This document shows positions 16,236 to 25,390 of a stretch of DNA of 64,000 nucleotides, piece by piece. Under the pieces are notes generated by a model. The model was not told the origin of the DNA. It searched no databases and saw only the letters and a program-made list of their open reading frames with translations. The position numbers were made by a program, and so were the translations under genes. Source of the stretch: Paraburkholderia bryophila (GTDB lineage Bacteria; Pseudomonadota; Gammaproteobacteria; Burkholderiales; Burkholderiaceae); the NCBI RefSeq assembly GCF_003269035.1, contig NZ_QLTK01000016.1:62001-126000 (forward strand), given 5' to 3'. The stretch's first letter is position 1. Every line of letters starts with the position of its first letter.

Positions 16236-17654
16236 TCAAAATCGCATCATCAGCTTCAGCAGCGCATTCACCCGTTTGCCGTACGGCGGCGAGATCCATC
16301 CGCGCGCGTTCAGGCGCGCCTGCGTCAGCACCGGCTTCATCTTCGAGAAGGTCACGAAGCCTTCGTAACCGTGATATGCACCCATCCCACTCGCGCCGAC
16401 GCCGCCGAACGGCAGGCTTTCGCACGCCAGATGCATCAGCGTCTCGTTGATCGCCATGCCGCCGGCAATCGTTTCATGCGTCACGCGCTCGATGGTGGCG
16501 GCGTCGTCCGCATACAGATACAGCGCGAGCGGACGCGGCCGGGCGTTGATCCACGCGATGGCGTCGTCGAGCGTGTCGTACGGGACGATCGGCAGCAGCG
16601 GCCCGAAAATCTCCTCCTGCATCAACGCGCATTCGTCGGGCGCGTTCGTCACGGCGATTAGCGGATAACGGCGGCTCGCCGGATCGGGCGAGCTGTCGGT
16701 GAGCGTATGTAGTTGCGCGCCGGCGGCCTGGGCTTCGTCCGCGAGACGTTCCAGACGGTCGAAGTGGCGTGCCGAAATGATCGAGGTGTAATCCGGATTG
16801 CCGGCGAAACCGGGGTACATCTTCGCCATCCGCGCGCGGGCCCGTTCGACGAACGCCTGCTCCTTGCCGCGCGGCACCAGCACGTAGTCCGGCGCGATAC
16901 AGGTTTGGCCCGCATTGAGTGTCTTGCCGGCGATCAGGTTGTCCACCGCGTTATCGAAGCGCGCATGCGCGCCGATCAGCGCCGGCGATTTGCCGCCGAG
17001 CTCCAGCGTGACCGGCGTCAGATGCTCGGCGGCGGCGCGCATCACTTCGTGGCCGACCTTGGTCGAGCCGGTGAACAGCAGATGGTCGAACGGCTGCGCG
17101 CTGAACGCGGCGGCGAGTGTCGCGTCGCCGTTCACCACCGCGACGTGATCGCGCGCGAAGGTCTGACCGATCAACTGTTCGAACAGCGCCGAGGTGCGCG
17201 GCGTCAATTCCGACATCTTGATGATCGCGCGGTTGCCGGCGGTCAGCGCGCTGATCAGCGGGCCGACGGCGAGCAGCACAGGATAATTCCACGGCACGAT
17301 AATGCCGACCACGCCGAGCGGTTGCGGCACCACCTTCGCGCGGGCCGGCAGCAGCCACTTGTTGGTGCTGCGGCGTTGCGCTTTCATCCAGCGCTTGCCG
17401 TGCCGCAGCGCGGCGTCGATTTCTTCCTTCACCAGCAGGAATTCGGCGAGCAGCACTTCCTGTTTCGCCCGGTTGCCGAAGTCGGCGTTCATGGTCTCCG
17501 CGAGCGCGTCGCGGTTGTCGAGCATGACTTTGCGCAGCGCTTTGAGGTGCGCGGCGCGTGTCTCCCATGACGGATACGGCGCGCGCAAATAAGCGTGGCG
17601 TTGATCGCGCAGCAGCGCTTCGAGCGCGGCGACCTCGGGCAGATCGTTCTTCAT
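16236..17654 (-). CDS. calB: Aldehyde dehydrogenase, coniferyl aldehyde dehydrogenase type
   Basis: A 472-residue NAD(P)-dependent aldehyde dehydrogenase. It shows VVGIIVPWNYPVLLAVGPLISALTAGN, the general-base glutamate in LELGGKSPALI, and the nucleophilic Cys in LNAGQTCIAPDYV. The short family length and C-terminal FGGVGASGMGAYHGYEGFVTFS are typical of the CalB/class 3 group, which lacks an N-terminal presequence. The ATG at 17654 has AGGGAG nearby, so I prefer it to one 13 codons upstream. It lies 100 bp after the acyl-CoA dehydrogenase gene on the same strand. The substrate is not fixed by sequence; aromatic or fatty aldehydes are possible. Confidence 0.85.
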   Translation of the reverse strand: MKNDLPEVAALEALLRDQRHAYLRAPYPSWETRAAHLKALRKVMLDNRDALAETMNADFGNRAKQEVLLAEFLLVKEEIDAALRHGKRWMKAQRRSTNKWLLPARAKVVPQPLGVVGIIVPWNYPVLLAVGPLISALTAGNRAIIKMSELTPRTSALFEQLIGQTFARDHVAVVNGDATLAAAFSAQPFDHLLFTGSTKVGHEVMRAAAEHLTPVTLELGGKSPALIGAHARFDNAVDNLIAGKTLNAGQTCIAPDYVLVPRGKEQAFVERARARMAKMYPGFAGNPDYTSIISARHFDRLERLADEAQAAGAQLHTLTDSSPDPASRRYPLIAVTNAPDECALMQEEIFGPLLPIVPYDTLDDAIAWINARPRPLALYLYADDAATIERVTHETIAGGMAINETLMHLACESLPFGGVGASGMGAYHGYEGFVTFSKMKPVLTQARLNARGWISPPYGKRVNALLKLMMRF

Positions 17655-17754
17655 GTGTGTCCACTCCCTGATGATGTCGGTGCGCGTTTGCATCGCGCTT
17701 TATTGGTTTATCGATGCTGTCGGTGCGGTGTGCCTGAAGCTCTGTTGCCGGATA

Positions 17755-19440
17755 TCAGGCGGGAAATGCCCGCTCGATGATTGCAGCGTGGTCGACGCTC
17801 GCCGGCAACGTGCCGTACACGCGGCCGCTTGCGCCGCTGTCGTCGGCGAGCCGGCTCGCAATGAACGCGTCGGCAACGTCGGCCGGCGCATGCTGGACCA
17901 GCAAGACCGCCTGCGCGATCAGCACGATCTGCTGGGCGATCCGCCGCGCCGACGCTTCGCGCTGGTCGGCCGGCCCGTTGAGCGCGGCGGCGAGCTTGCC
18001 GAGCGCGGCGCGCAGTGCGGGCTGCGCATGCGCGTCCGCCTGCCACGCGGCGAACAGCGCCTGGGCCGCGTCGGGCTCGCGCTCCATGGCACGCAGCACG
18101 TCCAGGCACATCACGTTGCCGGAGCCTTCCCAGATCGAATTCACGGGCGCTTCGCGATAGAAACGCGCCATCGGCCCCGTTTCGACGTAACCGTTGCCGC
18201 CCCAGACTTCCATCGCCTCGCCGGTGAATTCCAGCGCGCGTTTGCACACCCAGTATTTCGACGCCGGCGTGACGATGCGCCGCCACGCGCGCTCGACCGA
18301 CGAAGTGGACGACGCGTCCGCGCTCGACTCGAACGCACGCGCGAGTCGCATGAACAGGACGGTGGCCGCTTCCGACTCCAGCGCCAGATCGCCCAGCACG
18401 TTGCGCATCAACGGTTGTTCGGCCAACTGGCGGCCGAACGCGCTGCGGTGTCGCGCATGATGAATTGCCTGCACCAGTGCCGCGCGCATCAACGCCGCGC
18501 TGCCGATCACGCAATCGAGCCGCGTGTAGTTCGCCATCTCGATGATGGTCGGCACGCCGCGCCCTTCGTCGCCGATCAGAATGCCGAACGCGTCGAGAAA
18601 TTCGACTTCGCTGCTCGCGTTCGAACGGTTACCGAGTTTGTCTTTCAGACGCTGGATCTGCACGTTGTTCTTGCGGCCGTCCGGCGCGAAGCGCGGCACG
18701 TAGAAGCACGACAGACCTTCGTGTTCGTCGGTGCGGGCGAGCACGAGATGCGCGTCGCATTGCGGCGCGGAGAAAAACCACTTGTGGCCGACCAGCCGAT
18801 AGGCCCCACCGCGGCCGCTGCCCGCTGTGGCATAGGCGCGCGTCTGATTGCTGCGCACGTCCGAGCCGCCTTGCTTCTCGGTCATGCCCATGCCGATCAT
18901 GGCGGAACCTTTGTGCGAGAGCGGCACGTCGCGCGGATCATGGTCGCGCGCGTAGAGCTTGTCGCGTAGCTTGTCGAACAGCGCCGGTTCGCGCTGCAGC
19001 ACGGGAATGCTCGCGAACGTCATGGTCAGCGGGCACAGCGAGCCGGATTCGATTTGCGCGTGCAGAAAATAGCCGGCGCAGCGCGCGACCATCGCGCCGC
19101 GCTGCGGATCGGAAAACGGCAGCGCGTGCAGACCTTCGCGCCGCAGCAGCGACAGCAGCGTATGCCATGACGGATGAAACTCGAGCGCGTCGATCCGCTC
19201 GCCGCGCGGGTTGTGCGTGAACAGTTCCGGGGTGTGACGGTTGGCCAGTTCGGCGAGGGCGAGTGTGTCGGGCGTGGTGAGCGCCGCGCCGTGCCGCAGC
19301 AAGGCATCGCGATGCCACTGCGCGCCGTCGCGTTCTAGAGCGGCGGACAACGCGGCGTCGCTCGCGAACAGGTTGTAGTCCGCCAGCGGCGGAACCTGAT
19401 TCGTCACCTCGTGAGTCTGGCCGAAGCTATGCCGTTCCAT
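17755..19440 (-). CDS. aidB: AidB-type acyl-CoA dehydrogenase family protein
   Basis: A 561-residue flavoprotein close to E. coli AidB (about 541). It has the acyl-CoA dehydrogenase middle segment GMGMTEKQGGSDVRSNQT and HKWFFSAPQCDAHLVLA, the helical C-domain with RSAFGRQLAEQPLMRNVLGDL, and the AidB signature APVNSIWEGSGNVMCLDVLRAM. In E. coli AidB is part of the adaptive response to alkylation; homologues beside catabolic genes may be true acyl-CoA dehydrogenases. Here it lies upstream of an aldehyde dehydrogenase and diverges from a GMC dehydrogenase, so both roles remain open. Confidence 0.85.
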   Translation of the reverse strand: MERHSFGQTHEVTNQVPPLADYNLFASDAALSAALERDGAQWHRDALLRHGAALTTPDTLALAELANRHTPELFTHNPRGERIDALEFHPSWHTLLSLLRREGLHALPFSDPQRGAMVARCAGYFLHAQIESGSLCPLTMTFASIPVLQREPALFDKLRDKLYARDHDPRDVPLSHKGSAMIGMGMTEKQGGSDVRSNQTRAYATAGSGRGGAYRLVGHKWFFSAPQCDAHLVLARTDEHEGLSCFYVPRFAPDGRKNNVQIQRLKDKLGNRSNASSEVEFLDAFGILIGDEGRGVPTIIEMANYTRLDCVIGSAALMRAALVQAIHHARHRSAFGRQLAEQPLMRNVLGDLALESEAATVLFMRLARAFESSADASSTSSVERAWRRIVTPASKYWVCKRALEFTGEAMEVWGGNGYVETGPMARFYREAPVNSIWEGSGNVMCLDVLRAMEREPDAAQALFAAWQADAHAQPALRAALGKLAAALNGPADQREASARRIAQQIVLIAQAVLLVQHAPADVADAFIASRLADDSGASGRVYGTLPASVDHAAIIERAFPA

Positions 19441-19780
19441 CTGCTGTCTCCGTTCGCCGCGAGTTCGCCGGTGCCGTTCGGCGGGGTGCTGTTCGAGCGC
19501 TGCGTGTCGTGCCGCACGCTATGAGGACGACGCTCACCGTGCCGTGTTTGAATGCGCCGTGGCGCGCTGGCGCGGCCGTCCGGCGGGCTGGCGCGCGTCT
19601 TTCATCATAGGGGTGCGATGGGTCTTCCGTTTAGAGTAATCGCTCTGGCGCGAAGCTGCCGCCGCCTCCCAACGCTCCCTACAATGCCGTTGAAACACAC
19701 GTAGACAAGTGTGCACGAGACAGGGTTCGCGAGCAACGCGGCCCCAATGCGGCCCCGGCGCGGGTCGTCAGGAGGAGCGG
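19441..19780. other. 340-bp divergent intergenic region, acyl-CoA dehydrogenase / GMC dehydrogenase
   Basis: No gene is supported here. It must contain promoters for both divergent genes. A TACAAT at 19680-19685 could be a -10 on + but lacks a good -35. Close by, CACAC and GTGTG form a short inverted repeat (spacer 8, about 19696-19713) that could be an operator. The + start is marked by GGAGGAG just before 19781. Confidence 0.5.
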
Positions 19781-21448
19781 ATGCAATACGACTACATCAT
19801 CGTCGGTGCGGGCTCGGGCGGTTGCTCGCTGGCAAGCCGTCTTGCCGATAGCTGTCCCGACGCGACGATCGCCCTGATCGAAGCCGGACCGCATACGGAC
19901 CGTAATCTGTTCGTCAACATGCCGGTCGGCGTCGCGGCTGTCGTGCCGAACAAGCTCAAGACCAACTACGGCTACCTGACCACGCCGCAACCCGGTCTCG
20001 CCGGACGGCAGGGCTATCAGCCGCGTGGGCGCGGCTTTGGCGGGTCGAGTGCGATCAACGCGATGATCTACACGCGCGGCCATCCGCTCGATTACGACGA
20101 ATGGGCGCAACTCGGCTGCGACGGCTGGTCATGGGCGGAGGTGCTGCCGTATTTCCGCCGCGCCGAAGGCAACGAGCGCGGCGCGGATGCATGGCACGGC
20201 GACGCCGGCCCGCTCACCGTCTCCGATCTGCGCTATCAGAATCCGTTTTCGAAGCGCTTCGTGCAGGCGGCGCTCGAAGCCGGCTACAAGCCGAATCGCG
20301 ATTTCAACGGCGCGGATCAGGAAGGCATCGGCTTCTACCAGGTCACGCAACGCGACGGACGCCGCTGCAGCGTGGCGCGCGCGTATATCTACGATCGCGA
20401 GCGGCCCAATCTGCATCAGATCGCGAATGCGACGGTGCTGCGGGTGAACTTCGACGGCAAGCGCGCGAGCGGCGTCGAGATCGTGCGGGGCGGTCGCCGC
20501 GAAACGCTTGAGGCGCGTGCCGAAGTCGTGCTGGCGGGCGGCGCGTTCAATTCGCCGCAACTGCTGATGTGTTCGGGCATCGGACCGGCCGCGCATTTGC
20601 AGTCGCTAGGCATTCCCGTGCTGCACGATGCGCCCGAGGTCGGGCAGAACCTGATCGACCACGTCGATTTCACGATCAACAAGCGGGTGTCGTCGATCGA
20701 GCCGACGGGGTTTTCGCTGCGTGGCATCGCGCGAATGTTGCCGCAGTTCGTCACTTTCATGCGTCACGGCACCGGCATGCTGTCGAGCAATGTTGCCGAA
20801 GCGGGCGGTTTTCTGAAGAGCCGTCCGACGCTCGCGCGGCCCGATCTGCAATTGCATTTCTGCGCGGCGCTGGTCGACGATCACAACCGGCATATGCATT
20901 GGGGTCATGGCTACTCGCTACACGTGTGCGTGTTGCGGCCGCACAGTCGCGGCTCCGTGACGCTGGCGAGCGCGGACGCGCGCACGGCGCCCGTGATCGA
21001 TCCGCGCTTCTTCAGCGATTCGCGCGATCTCGACCTGCTGGTGGAGGGCGCGCAGATGGCGCGGCGCATTCTCGATGCGCCTTCGCTCGCGCTGCATGGC
21101 GGCGCGGAGTTGTACACGCAGCCTGGGCAGACGGCCGAGGCGCTTCGGCAAACCATCGCGGAACATGCCGACACGATCTATCACCCGGTGGCAACCTGCC
21201 GGATGGGTGGCGACGCGCGGTCGGTGGTCGATCCTCAATTGCGGGTGCGAGGCGTGACGGGGCTGCGGATCGTCGATGCGTCGGTCATGCCGACGCTGAT
21301 CGGCGGCAACACCAATGCGCCGACGGTGATGATCGGTGAGCGCGCGGCCGAACTGATCGCGGCGAGCCGACGCGATGCGCCGGCGGGCCAGGCAGGACAA
21401 ACCCCGGCGACGCCGCGAACGAACGGGTTAGCGGCTTCAGCGGCGTGA
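19781..21448 (+). CDS. GMC-family FAD-dependent alcohol/choline dehydrogenase
   Basis: A 555-residue GMC oxidoreductase. The FAD dinucleotide fold is at the start (IIVGAGSGGCSLASRL). The GMC signatures GRGFGGSSAINAMIYTRGH and GAFNSPQLLMCSGIGPA are present. The C-terminal catalytic region has HPVATCRMG with the active His, and an Asn in GGNTNAPTVMIGE. Length and motifs match BetA/AlkJ-type alcohol dehydrogenases that pass electrons to the respiratory chain. There is no glycine-betaine gene nearby; the neighbouring aldehyde dehydrogenase suggests stepwise oxidation of an alcohol. The ATG follows GGAGGAG, so the longer upstream frame is not used. Confidence 0.9.
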   Translation: MQYDYIIVGAGSGGCSLASRLADSCPDATIALIEAGPHTDRNLFVNMPVGVAAVVPNKLKTNYGYLTTPQPGLAGRQGYQPRGRGFGGSSAINAMIYTRGHPLDYDEWAQLGCDGWSWAEVLPYFRRAEGNERGADAWHGDAGPLTVSDLRYQNPFSKRFVQAALEAGYKPNRDFNGADQEGIGFYQVTQRDGRRCSVARAYIYDRERPNLHQIANATVLRVNFDGKRASGVEIVRGGRRETLEARAEVVLAGGAFNSPQLLMCSGIGPAAHLQSLGIPVLHDAPEVGQNLIDHVDFTINKRVSSIEPTGFSLRGIARMLPQFVTFMRHGTGMLSSNVAEAGGFLKSRPTLARPDLQLHFCAALVDDHNRHMHWGHGYSLHVCVLRPHSRGSVTLASADARTAPVIDPRFFSDSRDLDLLVEGAQMARRILDAPSLALHGGAELYTQPGQTAEALRQTIAEHADTIYHPVATCRMGGDARSVVDPQLRVRGVTGLRIVDASVMPTLIGGNTNAPTVMIGERAAELIAASRRDAPAGQAGQTPATPRTNGLAASAA

Positions 21449-21550
21449 AGCCGGGTTACGCGACGCGCCAGGTCTTCATCGACACCGACTCAGCCCGAAC
21501 CGTAGCGTGCAACCAACGCGCGCGAACCGCGCGCCGGCGGCGGTCGGGCG

Positions 21551-22507
21551 TTACTTGCCCGTCGGCGCCGGCACCGTGATACCGCTTACACCGATGCCCG
21601 GCCCCAGCATGAAGTCATCGGCGGCCTGACCCGGCAACGCCTCGCGCGCGACGTCAAGCCATGCGCGCGCCGCATGCGACAGATAACCGTTGCGGCGCCA
21701 GCCGATCGCCATTTCCCACGGAATCTCGGGCTCCGCCACGGGCCGACAGGTGAACTGCGCCGGATCGAGTCGCCGGCAATACGGCGCCGGCAACAACGCA
21801 ATGCCGACGCCGGCCTGCACCAGCGCCGCCATGAAATCCCAATGCCCGCTGCGCCCGACGATGGTCGGTGCGAAACCGGCCGTGCGGCACGCATTCAGCA
21901 CCACATCGTTGAGCGCGAGACTCTCGCCGTAGAACACGAACGGTTCGTTGGCCAACTGCGCGAGCGGCACCTCATGCAGTCCGTCCCAGCGCGAGCCGGT
22001 GCGGGCGACGAGCCACAGCAACTGATACGTGATCGGCAGCACCTCGATGTTTTCCGGATCGACCGGCTGCAGCACGCCGCCCAATTCCAGCTCACCATTG
22101 ATCAGCGCCGTTTCGATCGCGCGCGAACCCTGCTCGAACAGCTTCAGTTCGATTTTCGGGTAGCGCTGGCGGAACGCGGCGATGGCGGGCGTGAACAGCG
22201 AACCGCCCATCGGCGGAATGCCGATGGTGAGTTCGCCCCGGCCGAGCGTGTCGAGATCGTTCAACTCGGCCTGCAATTGCGCGTGCGCCGCCAGCACGTC
22301 CTGACCGCGCTGATAGACGATCCGGCCGGCGTCGGTCAGCACCATCTGCCGCCCGTCGCGCAGCAATAACGGCGAGCCGATCTCGTCTTCCAGCGACTTC
22401 ACCATCTTGCTGATGGTGGGTTGCGTGACGAACATCTGCTCGGCGGCGACGGTGAAGCTCTGTTGACGAACCACTTCGACGAAATACCGCAACGCACGTA
22501 GTTCCAC
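21551..22507 (-). CDS. LysR-family transcriptional regulator
   Basis: A 318-residue LTTR. The N-terminal winged helix-turn-helix (ELRALRYFVEVVRQQSFTVAAEQMFVTQPTISKMVKSLE) is followed by a periplasmic-binding-like effector domain. A GTG start at 22507 gives the canonical LysR N-terminus and has TGGAG upstream; the frame runs open for about 70 more codons with no conserved sequence. It is convergent with the GMC dehydrogenase and divergent from the glycosyltransferase, and is the nearest candidate regulator of the alcohol/aldehyde oxidation genes. The effector is unknown. Confidence 0.9.
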   Translation of the reverse strand: MELRALRYFVEVVRQQSFTVAAEQMFVTQPTISKMVKSLEDEIGSPLLLRDGRQMVLTDAGRIVYQRGQDVLAAHAQLQAELNDLDTLGRGELTIGIPPMGGSLFTPAIAAFRQRYPKIELKLFEQGSRAIETALINGELELGGVLQPVDPENIEVLPITYQLLWLVARTGSRWDGLHEVPLAQLANEPFVFYGESLALNDVVLNACRTAGFAPTIVGRSGHWDFMAALVQAGVGIALLPAPYCRRLDPAQFTCRPVAEPEIPWEMAIGWRRNGYLSHAARAWLDVAREALPGQAADDFMLGPGIGVSGITVPAPTGK

Positions 22508-22713
22508 GATCTCAGGCTCCAGAATTCCAAATTGGAATGATCCCGAGGATTGTAAGTCATGCCATTTATGCGGCGGCGCAAGTTGTGTGACCCTCGTCAA
22601 AAGACTGGCGCGGGTCGCCGATTTGCCGCGCGGGCATTTCAGGATGGGCGCTGCCGCAAGCGGGATACCATCGGCGGCTCTTTTTTGCGGCCGGCTGTGT
22701 TCCGTTTCGATCC

Positions 22714-23487
22714 ATGACACCGATTTCCATCATCATCCCGTGCTACAACGCCGCGCCGACGCTGGTCCGCGCGCTGCAAAGCTGCCTGATCCAGCCCGAA
22801 GCGGCACAGATCATTGTTGTCGACGACGGCTCGTCGGATGCGTCGGCCGACATGGTGACTTATTGCGCGTCGCTCTACCCGCGCGTGAGCCTGCTGTCCA
22901 TGCCGTGCAACGGCGGCGCCGCGCGGGCGCGCAACTGGGGCGCGCTGCACGCGTCGCATGATCGGCTCGCCTTTCTCGATGCCGACGACGAGTACCTGCC
23001 CGGCGCGCTGACTGCCGCCGCCGATTTCCTCGAGCGGAATCCGGCGGACATGGCCGTGCGCCTCGACGTCGAGTACGCCGGTTTCCCTGCCGACCTCACC
23101 GCGCACCCCGACTTCACCACGCACACTACGACGCTCAGCAATACGGTGCCGAGCAGCCTGATCATCCGGCGCGCGGCGTTCGCGGCGCTCGGCGGTTTTC
23201 CGATGGACCCGGTGTTTCGTCGCATCGGTGGGGAAGACGGCGCGTTTTCGTGGGCGCTGCGCGACATCTTCGGCAACCGGCGTCTCGATGACAGGCCCCG
23301 CGTGCGCATGCATTACCACCCGGGCATTCACGCCGAACGCTACTTCCGCATCGCGCTGGGTTTGCACCAGCCGGACCCCGCCGATGTGGCCGACGCGTTT
23401 CATTTTTCACAGCGTTTCGTGGATAGCGCGCGAGCGGGCATCGATCGATTACGCGCGGCTTTCGTCACGAACGTGACGCCGGCGTAG
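22714..23487 (+). CDS. Family 2 glycosyltransferase
   Basis: A 257-residue GT-A fold enzyme. It shows the GT2 start ISIIIPCYNAAPTLVRALQS, the nucleotide-binding VVDDGSSDAS, and the metal-binding DADDE motif in RLAFLDADDEYLPGA. There are no transmembrane helices, so it is probably cytosolic and acts on a lipid or polysaccharide precursor. The acceptor is unknown. It is isolated between a divergent LysR gene and ahcY rather than in a polysaccharide cluster. Confidence 0.88.
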   Translation: MTPISIIIPCYNAAPTLVRALQSCLIQPEAAQIIVVDDGSSDASADMVTYCASLYPRVSLLSMPCNGGAARARNWGALHASHDRLAFLDADDEYLPGALTAAADFLERNPADMAVRLDVEYAGFPADLTAHPDFTTHTTTLSNTVPSSLIIRRAAFAALGGFPMDPVFRRIGGEDGAFSWALRDIFGNRRLDDRPRVRMHYHPGIHAERYFRIALGLHQPDPADVADAFHFSQRFVDSARAGIDRLRAAFVTNVTPA

Positions 23488-23637
23488 GCCACATCGGCCC
23501 CGCCACCACACCTCGACCGATGCGTCATAAGCCGCGCACCAAAAGCTGAACCAAGCCTGCGCCGCGCACCGTTTTCCGCTCGCGCAAGCCGGCCCGCACG
23601 AAACACCGAAGCTCGCCACCAAGCCATCTCGATTTGC

Positions 23638-23643
23638 TACAAT
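23638..23643 (+). promoter_or_regulatory. Probable -10 element of the ahcY transcript
   Basis: TACAAT lies 8 bases before the first paired base of the SAH riboswitch, so transcription would start almost at the aptamer. No strong -35 is visible at the expected spacing. Confidence 0.55.
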
Positions 23644-23651
23644 CGCCGTTC

Positions 23652-23750
23652 GCCTTCGAGGAGCGTTGCGACGGGTACCGCGAATCGACATTCGCCGGCC
23701 GCCCGCCAGGCTCGAAGGCTTCAATCGGAGGGTCGAATGCGCGTAGCGCT
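23652..23750 (+). ncRNA. S-adenosylhomocysteine (SAH) riboswitch upstream of ahcY
   Basis: P1 is a perfect 9-bp stem, GCCTTCGAG (23652-23660) with CTCGAAGGC (23711-23719). The conserved GAGGAGCG...TGCGACGG core and CCCGCCAGGCTCG are present. AGCGTT (23662-23667) can pair with AGCGCT (23745-23750, one G-U), matching the pseudoknot of the known SAH aptamer. The class is established in Betaproteobacteria, where SAH binding turns ahcY on. Here the aptamer ends about 70 bases before the ahcY start; the AGAAAGGAGGG ribosome site could be masked in the ligand-free state. Confidence 0.92.
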
Positions 23751-23818
23751 TTCGCCACCACCGCATCGAACCGCGCTCACGTCAAATTTCTAGTCAATTT
23801 CTTAGAAAGGAGGGCGTG

Positions 23819-25240
23819 ATGAACGCCGCAGTAATCGATTCCCAAGCTTCCCAGGACTTCATCGTTGCCGACCTGTCGCTCGCCGACTGGGGCCGCAAGG
23901 AACTGACCATCGCCGAGACGGAAATGCCCGGCCTCGTGCAAACGCGCGAAGAGTACAAGGCGCAGCAACCGCTGAAGGGCGCGCGCGTGGCCGGCTCGCT
24001 GCACATGACGATCCAGACCGGCGTGCTGATCGAGACGCTCACCGCGCTCGGCGCCGACGTGCGTTGGGCCTCGTGCAACATCTTCTCGACGCAGGACCAC
24101 GCCGCCGCCGCGATTGCCAAGGCCGGCGTGCCGGTGTTCGCGTTCAAGGGCGAATCGCTCGACGAGTACTGGGAGTTCTCGCACCGCATTTTCGAATGGC
24201 CGAACGGCGAATTCGCCAACATGATTCTCGACGACGGCGGCGACGCCACGTTGCTGCTGATCCTCGGCTCGAAAGCGGAGAAAGACCGTTCGGTCATCTC
24301 GAAACCGACCAACGAAGAAGAAGTCGCGCTGTACAAGTCGATCGCTTCGCATCTGGATGCGGACCCGACGTGGTACTCCACGCGCCTCGCGCATATCAAG
24401 GGCGTGACGGAAGAAACCACCACCGGCGTGCACCGTCTGTATCAGATGGAAAAGGAGGGCCGCCTGCCGTTCCCGGCGTTCAACGTCAACGATTCGGTCA
24501 CCAAGTCGAAGTTCGACAACCTGTATGGTTGCCGTGAGTCGCTGGTCGACGGCATCAAGCGCGCGACCGACGTGATGATCGCGGGCAAGATCGCGGTCGT
24601 GGCCGGTTACGGCGACGTGGGTAAGGGCTGCGCGCAATCGCTGCGCGGCTTGGGCGCAACCGTGTGGGTCACCGAAATCGATCCGATCTGCGCACTGCAG
24701 GCGGCGATGGAAGGCTACCGTGTGGTGACGATGGAATACGCGGCCGACAAAGCCGACATCTTCGTGACGGCAACCGGCAACTTCCACGTGATCGGCCACG
24801 ATCACATGGCGGCCATGCGTCACAACGCGATCGTCTGCAACATCGGTCACTTCGATTCGGAAATCGACATTGCGTCGACCCGTCAGTACCAGTGGGACAA
24901 CATCAAGCCGCAAGTCGACCACATCATTTTCCCGGACGGCAAGCGCGTGATTCTGCTGGCTGAAGGCCGCCTCGTGAACCTGGGTTGCGCGACGGGCCAC
25001 CCGTCGTTCGTGATGTCGAACTCGTTCACGAACCAGACGCTCGCGCAGATCGAACTGTTCACGCAGGGCGAGAAGTACGAGAACAAGGTGTACGTGCTGC
25101 CGAAGCATCTGGACGAGAAGGTCGCACGCCTGCATCTGGCGCGCATTGGCGCAGAGCTGACCGTGCTGTCGGACGAACAGGCCGGCTACATCGGCGTCGA
25201 CAAGAACGGCCCGTTCAAGCCGAACCACTACCGCTATTAA
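23819..25240 (+). CDS. ahcY: Adenosylhomocysteinase (SAH hydrolase)
   Basis: A 473-residue enzyme that reversibly splits S-adenosylhomocysteine into adenosine and homocysteine, removing the inhibitor of methyltransferases. It shows the NAD+-binding VAGYGDVGKGCAQSLRGLGA, the substrate region FNVNDSVTKSKFDNLYGCRESL, and a C-terminal PFKPNHYRY typical of the family. ATG 23819 follows AAAGGAGGGC; a GTG directly before it is the alternative. Upstream lies an SAH riboswitch and downstream is metF, so the block links the methyl cycle with folate one-carbon supply. Confidence 0.97.
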   Translation: MNAAVIDSQASQDFIVADLSLADWGRKELTIAETEMPGLVQTREEYKAQQPLKGARVAGSLHMTIQTGVLIETLTALGADVRWASCNIFSTQDHAAAAIAKAGVPVFAFKGESLDEYWEFSHRIFEWPNGEFANMILDDGGDATLLLILGSKAEKDRSVISKPTNEEEVALYKSIASHLDADPTWYSTRLAHIKGVTEETTTGVHRLYQMEKEGRLPFPAFNVNDSVTKSKFDNLYGCRESLVDGIKRATDVMIAGKIAVVAGYGDVGKGCAQSLRGLGATVWVTEIDPICALQAAMEGYRVVTMEYAADKADIFVTATGNFHVIGHDHMAAMRHNAIVCNIGHFDSEIDIASTRQYQWDNIKPQVDHIIFPDGKRVILLAEGRLVNLGCATGHPSFVMSNSFTNQTLAQIELFTQGEKYENKVYVLPKHLDEKVARLHLARIGAELTVLSDEQAGYIGVDKNGPFKPNHYRY

Positions 25241-25280
25241 GCACGCGGCTGGTTTGACGGCATGACAGTTTGACGACAGG

Positions 25281-25305
25281 GCGGCGCATGATGCGCCGCT
25301 TTGTT
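25281..25305 (+). terminator. Probable terminator after ahcY
   Basis: An 8-bp GC stem (GCGGCGCA with TGCGCCGC, loop TGA) is followed by TTTGTT. It lies 40 bases after the ahcY stop and before the small membrane protein gene. Confidence 0.65.
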
Positions 25306-25390
25306 CGCCATCGCCGTCTTTTTGTGCCGTTTCGCGCTTTTCCGCGCGCGTTTCTCCGTTACCGGACATCCTGTTTAAAAGGAGCTCTAC

